Origin: Peptostreptococcus equinus
GTDB lineage: Bacteria > Bacillota > Clostridia > Peptostreptococcales > Peptostreptococcaceae
Length of the DNA: 64,000 bases
Assembly: GCF_027125355.1 (NCBI RefSeq)
Contig: NZ_CP114052.1
Coordinates: 682,001-746,000 of the forward strand
Direction of reading: 5' to 3'
Below, piece after piece: positions 35,083 through 44,532 of the stretch. The position numbers and the translations under genes are program-made. The stretch's first letter is position 1; each line of letters begins with the position of its first letter. The notes under the pieces were generated by a model. That model had not been told where the DNA came from. It saw only the letters and a list, made by a program, of their open reading frames with translations, and made no database searches.

Positions 35083-36620
35083 TGATAAAAATTTTATTAC
35101 AAGGACATGATTATAAATATGAAATTGCTGAGTTCTTGAAACTTTTTACTTCTGAGTTTTCTTTTATAGATGGCTCAGAAGATTTTGACGTTATAAACCA
35201 AGTTGATATTTTAATGAGTCAGCTTTATATTGGAAAGACAGACCAAAAGATAAGAGTAAGTGCAACTAGTCAAGTGATTTCAGATGGAGAGATATTATTT
35301 AATAATTCTATAGAAGAAGAATATTTATTAGAAGAAAAAAAATTTGCAAAAAACAATAAAAAAATAGATAATATAGTTAAGACTATGTCTAAAAGAGTAA
35401 TTCAAAAATCTATGTACCCATATTTTGTAGATAAATATAAAATTGATTTACCGTGGGGAATACTGACAGGGATTAGACCTGTTAAAAAAATTCATTCATT
35501 GCTAGATGAAGGTATGGATTATGAAGAAATTGGCAAATTTATGATTGATAAATATCTTATAAGTGAGGAAAAATTGGAGCTTATATTAAATATAGCAAAA
35601 AGAGAAAGGAAATTTATTTATCCATTATCAGAAAATAAAATTTCAATGTATGTGAGTATACCATTTTGTCCAAGTAGGTGTGTATATTGTTCATTTCCAT
35701 CAAATACCCTAAGTGAATTTGGAGATGTAAGGGATAAGTATATAGAAAAACTATTGTGGGAAATTGAAGGAACTCACAGGCAGATAATGGAAGGTAAGAA
35801 AGAAATAGAGACTCTTTATATTGGTGGAGGAACTCCTACATCACTTGAAGCCAAGCAATTGGATAGATTAATGTCTGGATTAAAGAATATATTAGATTTT
35901 ACTAATATAAAAGAATTTACAGTAGAAGCTGGTAGACCTGATACAATTGATGAAGAAAAACTTTTAGTTTTAAAAAATCATAAGGTATCTAGAATCAGCA
36001 TTAATCCTCAATCTATGAATGAAGATACATTGCTCAAAATAGGAAGAAAACACAGTGTTGATGATATAAAAAGCGTATTTAAATTGGCTAGAAAAATGGG
36101 ATTCGATAATATAAATATGGATTTGATACTTGGACTTCCTGGTGAAGATCCAAATATGGTTAAAAACACTATAAAAGAAATATTAGAGTTAAATCCGGAA
36201 AATATTACAGTTCATACTCTAGCTTTAAAAAGAACATCAGAAATTTCTATGAATATAGAAAAGTATAGAGAGGGATTTACTGACTACAATAATATGGTAG
36301 ATATGATTTCTATATGTAAAGAAGAGCTGTCAAAAAATGGATATAATCCATATTATATGTATAGGCAGAAACATATGCTAGGTAATTTAGAAAATATTGG
36401 TTATTCTAAAAAAGGCTTTGAATGTCTGTATAATATGCAGATTATGGAAGAAAGACAGACAAATATGGCATTTGGTGCAGGAGCTGTATCAAAATTTGTA
36501 TATTTGGATGAAGACAGATTAGAAAGAGTAGATGATGTAAAGAACTTAGAAATTTATCTAGAAAGAGTAGATGATATGATAAATAAAAAAATTAGGGAGG
36601 TAAGGAAGAATGGCGATTAA
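35082..36620 (+). CDS. hemZ: HemZ-type coproporphyrinogen III dehydrogenase-like radical SAM protein
   Basis: 512 residues. A radical SAM motif CPSRCVYCSF lies near residue 196, preceded by an about 150-residue N-terminal domain typical of the HemZ subfamily (DLPWGILTGIRPVKKIH), and followed by TLYIGGGTPTSL and the GLPGEDP segment. Annotated as anaerobic coproporphyrinogen oxidation, though HemZ in Firmicutes is not proven essential for haem and may have another role. Overlaps the upstream gene by one base and hisS by 11 bases. Confidence 0.9.
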   Translation: MIKILLQGHDYKYEIAEFLKLFTSEFSFIDGSEDFDVINQVDILMSQLYIGKTDQKIRVSATSQVISDGEILFNNSIEEEYLLEEKKFAKNNKKIDNIVKTMSKRVIQKSMYPYFVDKYKIDLPWGILTGIRPVKKIHSLLDEGMDYEEIGKFMIDKYLISEEKLELILNIAKRERKFIYPLSENKISMYVSIPFCPSRCVYCSFPSNTLSEFGDVRDKYIEKLLWEIEGTHRQIMEGKKEIETLYIGGGTPTSLEAKQLDRLMSGLKNILDFTNIKEFTVEAGRPDTIDEEKLLVLKNHKVSRISINPQSMNEDTLLKIGRKHSVDDIKSVFKLARKMGFDNINMDLILGLPGEDPNMVKNTIKEILELNPENITVHTLALKRTSEISMNIEKYREGFTDYNNMVDMISICKEELSKNGYNPYYMYRQKHMLGNLENIGYSKKGFECLYNMQIMEERQTNMAFGAGAVSKFVYLDEDRLERVDDVKNLEIYLERVDDMINKKIREVRKNGD

Positions 36621-37872
36621 TGCTCCTAGAGGAACAAAGGACATAACTTCTTCTGATTCTTATAAATGGAATTATGTTGAAAATAAATTTAAGGAATTAT
36701 GCAAATTATATGGTTATGAAGAGATAAGAACTCCTATATTTGAAAATACTGAATTATTTCAAAGGGGTGTAGGCGATACTACTGATATAGTACAAAAGGA
36801 AATGTATACTTTTACTGATAGAGGTGAAAGAAATCTAACTCTGAAGCCTGAGGGCACAGCAGGTGTAGTAAGAGCTTTTATAGAACATAAAATGTTCGCA
36901 GATGCTCAGCCTACAAAGTTATTTTATATTACACCTTGTTTTAGATATGAAAGACCTCAGTCAGGCAGACAAAGACAATTTCATCAATTTGGAGTGGAAG
37001 CAATAGGAAGTGATAGTCCTTCTTTAGACGCAGAAGCAATTTCATTGGCAATGCAGTTTTTAAATGAACTTGGTCTAAAAGATTTGTCGGTATCTATAAA
37101 TTCGGTAGGTTGTCCAGTATGTAGAGAACCATACAATAAATTGCTAAAAGAATATCTTGAATCAAAATCTGACTTATTGTGTGATTTATGTAATGAAAGA
37201 CGTGAAAAAAATCCTATGAGAGTTATAGATTGTAAGGTTGAAACATGCCAGGAAAACATAAAAGATATACCTCTAATTGCAGATCACTTATGTCCAGATT
37301 GTCAGGAACATTTTGATAATTTAAAGAAATATCTTGATGAAATGGAAATAAAATATACTGTAGATAAAAAAATAGTTAGAGGTCTAGATTATTACAAAAG
37401 AACGGCTTTTGAGATAATATCAAATGACTTGGGTGCACAGTCAACAGTTTGTGGTGGTGGAAGATATGATGGACTTGTCGAACAGATAGGTGGGCCTAAG
37501 GGGTATAGTGGCGTAGGTTTTGCAATAGGAGCTGAAAGACTTCTGTTAACACTTGAAGCTAATGACATAGAAATAGAAAATGACAATAAAATAGATATAT
37601 ATGTTGTTACTATAGGAGAATTAGCTAAAACTAAGTCATTTTCTATATTAAAAGAACTTAGGGAAAATCATATTTCAGCTGATAAGGACCACTTGGATAG
37701 AAGTCTGAAAGCTCAATTTAAGTATGCTAATAAGATAAAATCAAAATATACTGTAGTGATTGGTGATGATGAAATAAATAACGATGAAGTAAATTTAAAA
37801 AATATGGAAGACTCTCAACAAAAGACTATAAAATTAAGCCAACTTGTTGATGAATTAAAGTCTTTACTATAG
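36610..37872 (+). CDS. hisS: Histidyl-tRNA synthetase
   Basis: 420 residues, class II. Seen: APRGTKDI at the N-terminus, motif 2 in FRYERPQSGRQRQFHQFGVEAIG, the histidine-A loop VRGLDYY, and motif 3 GVGFAIGAERLLLT; the C-terminal anticodon domain ends near QLVDELKSLL. An extra CPVCREPYNKL / CDLCNERREKNPMR / CPDCQEHF Cys-rich insert (residues about 174-237) is present, as in many clostridial HisRS. Its ATG lies inside hemZ with GGGAGG upstream, so no T-box controls it locally. Confidence 0.96.
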   Translation: MAINAPRGTKDITSSDSYKWNYVENKFKELCKLYGYEEIRTPIFENTELFQRGVGDTTDIVQKEMYTFTDRGERNLTLKPEGTAGVVRAFIEHKMFADAQPTKLFYITPCFRYERPQSGRQRQFHQFGVEAIGSDSPSLDAEAISLAMQFLNELGLKDLSVSINSVGCPVCREPYNKLLKEYLESKSDLLCDLCNERREKNPMRVIDCKVETCQENIKDIPLIADHLCPDCQEHFDNLKKYLDEMEIKYTVDKKIVRGLDYYKRTAFEIISNDLGAQSTVCGGGRYDGLVEQIGGPKGYSGVGFAIGAERLLLTLEANDIEIENDNKIDIYVVTIGELAKTKSFSILKELRENHISADKDHLDRSLKAQFKYANKIKSKYTVVIGDDEINNDEVNLKNMEDSQQKTIKLSQLVDELKSLL

Positions 37873-37883
37873 GGGGTATAAAC

Positions 37884-39668
37884 TTGGATAATTTAAAAGG
37901 TTTTAAAAGAACTTGCTATGCAGGTGACTTAAAAGATTCTCATATAGGAGAAGAAGTAATATTAATGGGTTGGGTTCAGAAAAAGAGAAATCTTGGTGGC
38001 CTAGTGTTCGTTGATTTAAGAGATAGAGAAGGAATGGCTCAAATAGTATTTGATGCTGATGTCAACAAGGAAGCTTTTGAAAAAGCTGAAAAATTAGGTA
38101 GTGAATATGTAATAGCCATAAAGGGTAAGGTTTTTGAAAGACAATCAAAAAATCCTAATATGTCTACTGGTGATGTTGAAGTATTCGTCGAAGAGTTAAG
38201 AGTATTGAACTCTTCACAGACACCACCGATATATATAAAAGACGATGATGAAGTAAGTGAAGCCTTAAGATTGAAATATAGATATTTAGATCTTAGAAAA
38301 CCAAAAATGCAGAAAAATCTTATGATGAGACATAAGGTTGCAAGTATAGTTAGAAACTATTTATCAGAAAATAATTTTTGTGAAATAGAAACTCCATTTT
38401 TGGTTAAACCTACACCGGAAGGAGCTAGAGATTATCTTGTACCTTCAAGGGTAAATGAAGGTCGTTTTTATGCTTTACCACAGTCACCACAGCTATACAA
38501 ACAGCTGTTGATGGTTAGTGGTATGGATAGATATTTCCAAATAGTTAAATGTTTTAGAGATGAAGATTTAAGAGCTGATAGACAACCTGAATTTACTCAG
38601 ATAGACTGTGAAATGTCATTTGTTGAAGAAGATGATGTAATGTCTATTATGGAAGGTCTAATTAAAAAAGTCTTTAAGGAAACTTTAGATAAAGACATTG
38701 ATTTGCCACTTCCTAGAATGACTTATGCAGACGCTATGAATAAATATGGATCAGATAAACCAGATACTAGATATGGTTTAGAATTTGTAAATATTAGTAG
38801 ATTGGTAGCAAATTGTGGATTTAAAGTATTTTCCGATGCTACAAAGCCAGGCTACTCAGTAAGAGGTATAAATGTAGTTGATGGAGCAGAAGCTTTTACT
38901 AGAAAAGCTATAAGTCATTTAGAAGATCATGCGAAAACTTATAAAGCAAAGGGATTGGCTTGGATGAAGATTTCTGAAGAGGGAGTAACTTCACCTATAG
39001 CAAAATTCTTTAGTGAGGATGAATTAAACTCAATAGTTAAAGAAATGAATGCAAAACCAGGAGACTTACTATTATTTGTTGCCGATAAGGACTCTGTGGT
39101 ATTTGATTCATTAGGTCAAGTGAGAATAGCTGTTGCAGAAAAACTTGGACTTGCTGATGCAAATAAATTTAATTTGTTATGGGTGACTGAATTTCCGATA
39201 TTTGAGGAAGATGAAGAAAATGGTAGATTTGTAGCAAAACACCATCCGTTTACTTCACCGATGGATGAAGATTTGGACAAAATAAATGGAGAGGATAAAT
39301 TATCCCTAAGAGCCAAGGCTTATGATATTGTATTAAATGGTTATGAAATAGGTGGTGGTTCTATTAGAATTTCAGATGCAGAAGTACAGAAAAAAATGTT
39401 CAAGGCACTAGGTTTTTCTGATGAAGAAGCGTATAATAAATTTGGGTTCTTAATTGATGCATTTAAGTTTGGTACACCTCCTCATGGTGGTATAGCATTT
39501 GGTATGGATAGATTAGTTATGCTACTTGCTGGAGCAGATAATATTAGAGAAGTAATAGCATTTCCTAAAAATCAAAATGCAGTTTGTCCTATGACTAACG
39601 CACCCTCAATAGCAGAAGATGCTCAGCTAAAAGAATTAAGTATCAAGGTTGATATACAGAAAGATTAA
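37884..39668 (+). CDS. aspS: Aspartyl-tRNA synthetase, bacterial type
   Basis: 594 residues. Domains: OB-fold anticodon binding (residues 5-110, GGLVFVDLRDREGMAQIVF), class II catalytic core with motif 2 FRDEDLRADRQPEFTQIDCEMSF, the bacterial GAD insertion, and motif 3 GIAFGMDRLVMLLAGADNIREVIAFPK. TTG start with AGGGGGTATA. Eleven bases behind hisS, same operon. Whether it is discriminating or also charges tRNA-Asn was not decided from the sequence. Confidence 0.96.
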   Translation: MDNLKGFKRTCYAGDLKDSHIGEEVILMGWVQKKRNLGGLVFVDLRDREGMAQIVFDADVNKEAFEKAEKLGSEYVIAIKGKVFERQSKNPNMSTGDVEVFVEELRVLNSSQTPPIYIKDDDEVSEALRLKYRYLDLRKPKMQKNLMMRHKVASIVRNYLSENNFCEIETPFLVKPTPEGARDYLVPSRVNEGRFYALPQSPQLYKQLLMVSGMDRYFQIVKCFRDEDLRADRQPEFTQIDCEMSFVEEDDVMSIMEGLIKKVFKETLDKDIDLPLPRMTYADAMNKYGSDKPDTRYGLEFVNISRLVANCGFKVFSDATKPGYSVRGINVVDGAEAFTRKAISHLEDHAKTYKAKGLAWMKISEEGVTSPIAKFFSEDELNSIVKEMNAKPGDLLLFVADKDSVVFDSLGQVRIAVAEKLGLADANKFNLLWVTEFPIFEEDEENGRFVAKHHPFTSPMDEDLDKINGEDKLSLRAKAYDIVLNGYEIGGGSIRISDAEVQKKMFKALGFSDEEAYNKFGFLIDAFKFGTPPHGGIAFGMDRLVMLLAGADNIREVIAFPKNQNAVCPMTNAPSIAEDAQLKELSIKVDIQKD

Positions 39669-39697
39669 GTTTACTTTTTATATTGAGGGGTGAGATC

Positions 39698-40012
39698 ATG
39701 GGTGAAGATTTGAAAGAAGAGTTAATAGTAAGAAAATTAAACCCAAATAATGATAGACGGGCACTGATAAGAAGATTAAAAAAAATAGAAGGTCAGATAA
39801 AAGGCATTCAAAATATGGTAGAAGAAGAAAGATATTGCATTGATATTTTAAATCAAATATCTGCAGTTAAATCTGCCATGAGCTCAGTTGGTAATATTAT
39901 ATTATCTAATCATATTAGCGGTTGCGTTTCTGATGCAATAGAAAATAATGAAGCTGATAAAGATAAAATGATAAAAGAGTTAATTGATATGTTGAACAAG
40001 TACTCCAGATAA
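39698..40012 (+). CDS. CsoR/RcnR-family metal-sensing repressor
   Basis: 104 residues, all-helical DUF156 protein. It has the Cu(I)-type triad Cys47 (RYCIDI), His72 (SNHIS) and Cys76 (GCV), the pattern of copper-responsive CsoR; sulfur-sensing CstR lacks the histidine. ATG 39698 (GAGGGGTGA ribosome site) is preferred over TTG 39683. Normally it represses a copper exporter, but no copA lies here; the genes after it encode an RseC-like protein and pta. The regulated metal cannot be proven from sequence. Confidence 0.85.
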   Translation: MGEDLKEELIVRKLNPNNDRRALIRRLKKIEGQIKGIQNMVEEERYCIDILNQISAVKSAMSSVGNIILSNHISGCVSDAIENNEADKDKMIKELIDMLNKYSR

Positions 40013-40025
40013 AAGGAGGAGAAAA

Positions 40026-40478
40026 ATGGATCAAAAAGGACATATAGTAGAAATAATTGATAAAGATACGGCATTATTTAAAATGGAGAGATTATCTGCA
40101 TGTGCTAGTTGTGGTAAATGTATAGGTTCTACAACTAGTGAGAGTCAAGAGATAATGGTAGAAGTAGTGAACAATATAGGAGCTAAAGTAGGAGATACAG
40201 TAGAAGTCAATATGGACGATATGAATGTATTAGGTGCAATAGGGATAGTATATGGTATACCACTTTTTTCTCTTATAATTGGTACAGTTGGTTCGTACTT
40301 TTTGTTAAAAAACCAGCTAGAAAAAAATATTTTAGAAATTCTTAGCTTTGCTATAGGTATAATTCTCACAATTATATCGTATATAATTATTAAATCTAAA
40401 GATTCTAAATTTAGAGAGAGTAGAAGGTATATGCCAGTAGTATCAAGAATTTTAATAGATTTAAATGCTATAAAATAA
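40026..40478 (+). CDS. RseC/MucC-family membrane protein
   Basis: 150 residues. An N-terminal soluble domain with a cysteine cluster (CASCGKC near 25-31), then a strand pair ending VGDTVEVNM, two TM segments (about 70-92 and 100-118) and a short charged tail. This is the RseC/SoxR-reducing-system architecture, often encoded with Rnf-type electron-transfer complexes, which are not in this window. Redox function is likely; partner unknown. Follows the CsoR gene by 13 nt with AAAAGGAGG. Confidence 0.85.
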   Translation: MDQKGHIVEIIDKDTALFKMERLSACASCGKCIGSTTSESQEIMVEVVNNIGAKVGDTVEVNMDDMNVLGAIGIVYGIPLFSLIIGTVGSYFLLKNQLEKNILEILSFAIGIILTIISYIIIKSKDSKFRESRRYMPVVSRILIDLNAIK

Positions 40479-40497
40479 TAGCAAATTGGAGGTAAAA

Positions 40498-41472
40498 ATG
40501 GAATTAATCGAAGGATTGAAGTCACAAATTAATGGTAAAAATATTAGAATAGTTTTGCCAGAAGGAACTGAACCTAGAATAATAGGAGCAGCGACTAAAT
40601 TACACAAAGAGGGAATTTTAGTACCAGTATTAATTGGTAACAAAGGTGAAATTGCTAGAATAGCAAAAGAAAAAGCTTTTGAAATTGAGGGAATTGAAGT
40701 GATAGATCCTAAGGAATATACCGACTTTGACAAGATGGTAGAATCATTTGTTGAAAGAAGAAAAGGAAAAGTTAGTCAAGAAGATGCAAGAAAATTACTT
40801 CAAGATGAAAATTATTTTGGTACTATGTTGACTTATATGGGATTGGTTGATGGTATGGTCAGTGGAGCTGTACATTCTACAGGTGATACAGTTAGACCAG
40901 CTTTACAGATAGTAAAGACTAAGCCAGGTGTAAGCAGAACGAGTGGTGCATTTGTAATGATTAAGGGTGATATTAGATATATATTCTCTGATTGTGCAAT
41001 TAACATTGAATTAGATGCAGAAGGTTTGGCAGGAGTTGCTGTGGAAAGTGCAAAGACTGCGAAAATGTTTGGAGTGGATCCTAAGGTTGCTATGCTATCA
41101 TTTTCTACTAAAGGATCAGCTAAGCACGATTTAGCTACAAAGGTTGAAGAGGCTACAAAGATGGCTAAAGAATTAGACCCAAGCCTTCCTATAGAAGGTG
41201 AAATCCAATTTGATGCAGCTATAGTTGAATCAGTTGGTCAGCAAAAAGCTCCAGGTTCAGAAGTTGCTGGACATGCAAATGTATTTGTATTCCCATCATT
41301 AGAAGCTGGTAATATAGGATACAAGATTGCTCAGAGATTAGGTGGATTTGAAGCTTTAGGTCCAATACTTCAAGGCTTGAATAAGCCAATCACTGATTTA
41401 TCGAGAGGTTGCAGTGAAGAAGATGTATACAAATTAAGTATAATTACTGCTTGTCAAAGTTTACATAATTAA
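40498..41472 (+). CDS. pta: Phosphate acetyltransferase
   Basis: 324 residues, the short single-domain Pta. Converts acetyl-CoA and phosphate to acetyl phosphate, feeding acetate kinase for ATP in anaerobic fermentation. Seen: RIVLPEGTEPRI at the start, GMVSGAVHSTGDTVRPALQI, FSTKGSAKHD, EGEIQFDAAIV and the C-terminal LSRGCSEEDVYKLSIITA. ATG 40498 (TTGGAGG ribosome site) is chosen over the TTG at 40486. No ackA adjoins. Ends at a strong bidirectional hairpin. Consistent with PFOR (nifJ) later in the window making acetyl-CoA. Confidence 0.95.
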   Translation: MELIEGLKSQINGKNIRIVLPEGTEPRIIGAATKLHKEGILVPVLIGNKGEIARIAKEKAFEIEGIEVIDPKEYTDFDKMVESFVERRKGKVSQEDARKLLQDENYFGTMLTYMGLVDGMVSGAVHSTGDTVRPALQIVKTKPGVSRTSGAFVMIKGDIRYIFSDCAINIELDAEGLAGVAVESAKTAKMFGVDPKVAMLSFSTKGSAKHDLATKVEEATKMAKELDPSLPIEGEIQFDAAIVESVGQQKAPGSEVAGHANVFVFPSLEAGNIGYKIAQRLGGFEALGPILQGLNKPITDLSRGCSEEDVYKLSIITACQSLHN

Positions 41473-41482
41473 TTATTGATTA

Positions 41483-41521
41483 ATAAAAGCCATAAATGTA
41501 ATTTACATTTATGGCTTTTAT
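41483..41521. terminator. Bidirectional terminator between pta and the thrE pair
   Basis: A long stem, AATAAAAGCCATAAATGT paired with ACATTTATGGCTTTTATATT, with T-runs available on both strands. Lies between the convergent pta (+) and ThrE (-) genes. Confidence 0.85.
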
Positions 41522-41522
41522 A

Positions 41523-42194
41523 TTATCTAAAATTTTTTTCGCTGTCATAATCCTCTACATAATCTTCAGTTATAGATCTTTCCATTCTATTGATGTCATC
41601 TTCATTAACATATTTCTTTTCAACATCAATGTTTAGTGAATTAAGATTATCATTTAATTCTTTTCTATTTAATACATATCTTGTATTAGTTCTATTTTTA
41701 CCTAAATTTACCCAATTTACATACTTTAGAGCATCATTTTCTGTGAAGGCTTTCTTTAATTTATATAGATTAAATACTTTGGCCATAGAAGTAATAAAAA
41801 CAATAGCCAAAGTTATACCAATAGCATTAACAAATGCGATTGAACCAACTGTAGCGGCGGTAGAATAATCCTTAATCATAATGTTATAGACCATTTTATA
41901 TAGACCTATACCAGGTATTAATGGTAGTATGCCAGGTATTATTATTATTATTGCCGGTTGCTTTAATTTTCTTGCTAAGACCTCGGAACATATACTTACT
42001 ACGCAAGCTGATAAAAATGAATAAAGAGCAGGATTTTCTATATATTTAACGCCGAATAAATATACCATCCAGCTTAGACCTCCTACAGCTGCAACATATT
42101 TAAGTAACTTTTTAGGAGTATTGAAAAAAATCGAAAATCCAGCTGTCGCTAAAGCTGCAAATACGAAATGTTGCCATAATGGCATAGTTGTCAT
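41523..42194 (-). CDS. Threonine/serine exporter, small ThrE_2 subunit (YjjB-like)
   Basis: About 223 residues. Four to five TM segments (starting FVFAALATAGFSIFF) with the ThrE_2 pattern and the GILPLIPGIGLYKMVYNIM motif. A C-terminal cytosolic tail of about 80 residues is longer than usual (rich in Asn/Asp/Glu). With the next gene it forms the split ThrE exporter, probably for threonine, serine or a dicarboxylate. ATG 42194 is preferred over GTG 42203 because GGAGG inside the end of the partner gene then fits; 1-nt gap. Confidence 0.88.
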   Translation of the reverse strand: MTTMPLWQHFVFAALATAGFSIFFNTPKKLLKYVAAVGGLSWMVYLFGVKYIENPALYSFLSACVVSICSEVLARKLKQPAIIIIIPGILPLIPGIGLYKMVYNIMIKDYSTAATVGSIAFVNAIGITLAIVFITSMAKVFNLYKLKKAFTENDALKYVNWVNLGKNRTNTRYVLNRKELNDNLNSLNIDVEKKYVNEDDINRMERSITEDYVEDYDSEKNFR

Positions 42195-42195
42195 T

Positions 42196-42975
42196 TTATA
42201 CACCTCCTATTCCGAGTACTAGAGCCACGCCAGAAGCTATGGCAATCAATATCATAATAACTTCAAAAAATCTAGCAGTACCAGATACCAAATTACCAGA
42301 AATTAAATCACGTAGGGATTTAACAAAAGCAACTCCTGGCAGTAAAGGCATTATTGAACCAACTATCAATGTAGTTGGAGAATGAATTAGTTCTAAATTA
42401 TGAAGTATAAAACCAGATGAAGTAATTACGATTGAAGCTATTAAATGAGAGAAAATTATAATATTGCTATACTTCATAATCTGATCATATATATATGCAC
42501 TCAACATAGACGTGAATATTGTAAGAATAAATATATTTATTTCATTCCCACCAATCATAGCGGCAAAAAGTGCTGAAGCTAATCCAGTCGAAATGTAAAT
42601 TACTTTTGAAGAATAGCCCTTTAATTTATCTATTCTATGCAATTCCTCAATTTCTTCGTTCATATCTGGATCCACTTTGTTTACGAAATCTCTAGAAAAA
42701 CTATTTAAAAGTGATAATTTAGCTAGATTAATACCCCTGATATCTATAGTTTTCATAAAACATAAACCATCAAACTTATCATCAGAAAGAATAATAACAG
42801 TTGGTGTTGTAAAACAGTTTATGTGTGTATATCCTCTTGATTTACAAATTCTAAGTACACTATCTTCAACTCTATAAGTTTCAGCTCCATTTTTAATTAA
42901 GAGTTCGCCAAGAAAAAGTGCTAATTTTAGCGTTTGAATCTTGTAATCTTTGTCATCTAATCTGTTGACATTCAA
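42196..42975 (-). CDS. Threonine/serine exporter, ThrE domain subunit (YjjP-like)
   Basis: 259 residues from a TTG start with GGAGGTAATAATT. A soluble N-terminal part contains ALFLGELLIKNGAETYRVEDSVLRIC, which is conserved in ThrE; about five TM segments follow, with the SIMPLLPGVAFVKSLRDLISGN motif near the end. Upstream partner of the YjjB-like gene, with which it is translationally coupled. The pair resembles YjjP/YjjB, reported to export succinate in E. coli, so substrate assignment remains open. Confidence 0.88.
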   Translation of the reverse strand: MNVNRLDDKDYKIQTLKLALFLGELLIKNGAETYRVEDSVLRICKSRGYTHINCFTTPTVIILSDDKFDGLCFMKTIDIRGINLAKLSLLNSFSRDFVNKVDPDMNEEIEELHRIDKLKGYSSKVIYISTGLASALFAAMIGGNEINIFILTIFTSMLSAYIYDQIMKYSNIIIFSHLIASIVITSSGFILHNLELIHSPTTLIVGSIMPLLPGVAFVKSLRDLISGNLVSGTARFFEVIMILIAIASGVALVLGIGGV

Positions 42976-43179
42976 AATTATTACCTCCATTTTATTTATT
43001 GCAAAAAAAGAATTCATATATTTATTATGTAAAACATAATAGATTTATGAATGCTTGAATTGGATAAGAACATAATACATCAAATACTTGGAAATGTATA
43101 GGGGAATTTCTTTAATATATGTAAAATTATACTTAAAATAAATTAAGGTTGGTGTTTTATAATAATTTAAAAAGTAAGA

Positions 43180-43965
43180 GTGGTGAATGTTATCGTAAAG
43201 AAAAATATTAAAAAGACCTATGGTCGGCAATATAATACAAAAACTAGTAATTCAGTCAAAAATAAGAAAAGAAATTCTTATACTTATAATGACAATAAAA
43301 TAAAAAAAACTAAATATAAGAAGAAAAAATATAGGAAAAAAACTAGTAAAGCAAAAATACTTTTTTTCATTATATTCCTATCAGTAATTTTATTGATTGT
43401 ATTTTCTGTATTCAGAAATATTGACAATGAATATAAAGAAAGTAATCAAATAAATCAAAAGAATATGACAAAAGAAGAATTTATAAAAAATATAGAAGAA
43501 ATTTCTATTTCAGAATATAGGAGAAGTGGAATATTACCTTCAATTACTATTTCACAGGCAATAATTGAGTCTAACTGGGGACAGTCAAAATTAACCCAAA
43601 AAGCAAATAATCTTTTTGGTATTAAATATTCAAATAATTGGAGAGGTGGCTATGTAATATTTAGCACAGGAGAGAATTATAATGATGTAATTAATGCAAA
43701 ATTTAGAAAGTATAATTCATGGGAAGAAAGCATTGAAGATCATACTAATTTCTTGTTGAACAATAAAAGATATAAAAATGCGGGTATTTTTAAAAGTAAG
43801 GATTATAAAGTGCAGGCTCAAGCTTTAGAAGATGGTGGATATGCTACGACTAAGAATGTAAAAGGTGAAAAAATATATGCAGAAAAATTGATAGATGCAA
43901 TAGAGAAATATAAACTATATGAAATTGATAAAAAAGTAGTAGGTAGAAGTTTTTTTGATAGATAA
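43180..43965 (+). CDS. Membrane-anchored N-acetylglucosaminidase (mannosyl-glycoprotein endo-N-acetylglucosaminidase-like)
   Basis: 261 residues. A very basic cytoplasmic N-terminus of about 55 residues (Lys/Asn/Arg/Tyr-rich), one TM segment (about 58-80), then a glucosaminidase (LytG/FlgJ-type, GH73-like) domain: PSITISQAIIESNWGQSKLTQKANNLFGIK with the catalytic Glu, GYVIFSTGENYNDVINAKFRKYNSWEESIEDH, and LEDGGYATTKNVKGEKIYAEKL. It cuts peptidoglycan glycan strands outside the cell. The start codon is uncertain: GTG at 43180 or the adjacent 43183; no clear ribosome site. Confidence 0.85.
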   Translation: MVNVIVKKNIKKTYGRQYNTKTSNSVKNKKRNSYTYNDNKIKKTKYKKKKYRKKTSKAKILFFIIFLSVILLIVFSVFRNIDNEYKESNQINQKNMTKEEFIKNIEEISISEYRRSGILPSITISQAIIESNWGQSKLTQKANNLFGIKYSNNWRGGYVIFSTGENYNDVINAKFRKYNSWEESIEDHTNFLLNNKRYKNAGIFKSKDYKVQAQALEDGGYATTKNVKGEKIYAEKLIDAIEKYKLYEIDKKVVGRSFFDR

Positions 43966-44008
43966 ATTTTTATATTAAAATAAGAAGAAATATGATAGAA
44001 TAATAAAA

Positions 44009-44334
44009 GAGTATAGCAGATAATCGCAGGTAGAAATACGTGAGGAAAGTCGGAGCTCCATAGAGCAGGGTGCTAGGTAACGCCTAGTGAGAGCGATCTT
44101 AAGGATAGTGCAACAGAAATAAACCGCCATTTTGGTAAGGATGGAAAGGCGAGGTAAGAGCTCACCAGCACATAGGTGACTATGTGGCTATGTAAACCCC
44201 ACCTGGAGCAAGGCCAAAGTAGGAATAAGGAGTGTTGCTCGCACTTCCCGGTAGGTAGGCCGCTTGAATTTATTGGTGACAATAAATCTAGAAAGATGAT
44301 TATCTAATACAGAACTCCGCTTATAGCTATGCTC
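44009..44334 (+). ncRNA. rnpB: RNase P RNA
   Basis: Contains the universally conserved blocks: GAGGAAAGTCGGAGCTCC, GCTAGGTAACGCCTAG, CAACAGAAATAAACCGCC, TAAGAGCTCACCAGC and the 3' region ACAGAACTCCGCTTATAGC. The ends GAGTATAGC (44009-44017) and GCTATGCTC (44326-44334) pair as helix P1, which fixes the limits. It cuts the 5' leader of pre-tRNA. A terminator follows at 44349-44380. The next gene is the SPOR protein gene. Confidence 0.95.
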
Positions 44335-44348
44335 CCATTTGGAAATTT

Positions 44349-44380
44349 AGTCAACTTGAAAAATCGAGTTGACTTTTTTA
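44349..44380 (+). terminator. Terminator of rnpB
   Basis: AGTCAACTTG (44349-44358) pairs with CGAGTTGACT (44365-44374), followed by a T-run. Confidence 0.85.
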
Positions 44381-44532
44381 TTGAGTAAATAAATTGATCT
44401 ATTATTTTATAAATTAATAAGTAAGTTTATTTGTAAATAATGGTATTAAAAGTATAATATATGATATAATAAAATGTGATAAAATAATGATTTTCTGAAG
44501 AAAATTAAAACTCGATTAAAGGAGTGAAAGAT

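Noticed and set aside
36570..36640. T-box riboswitch in front of hisS
   Set aside because: The hisS start lies within hemZ with 11 nt overlap; no leader exists for a T-box.
44073..44282. Open frame on the minus strand
   Set aside because: It runs antisense through RNase P RNA and has no ribosome site.
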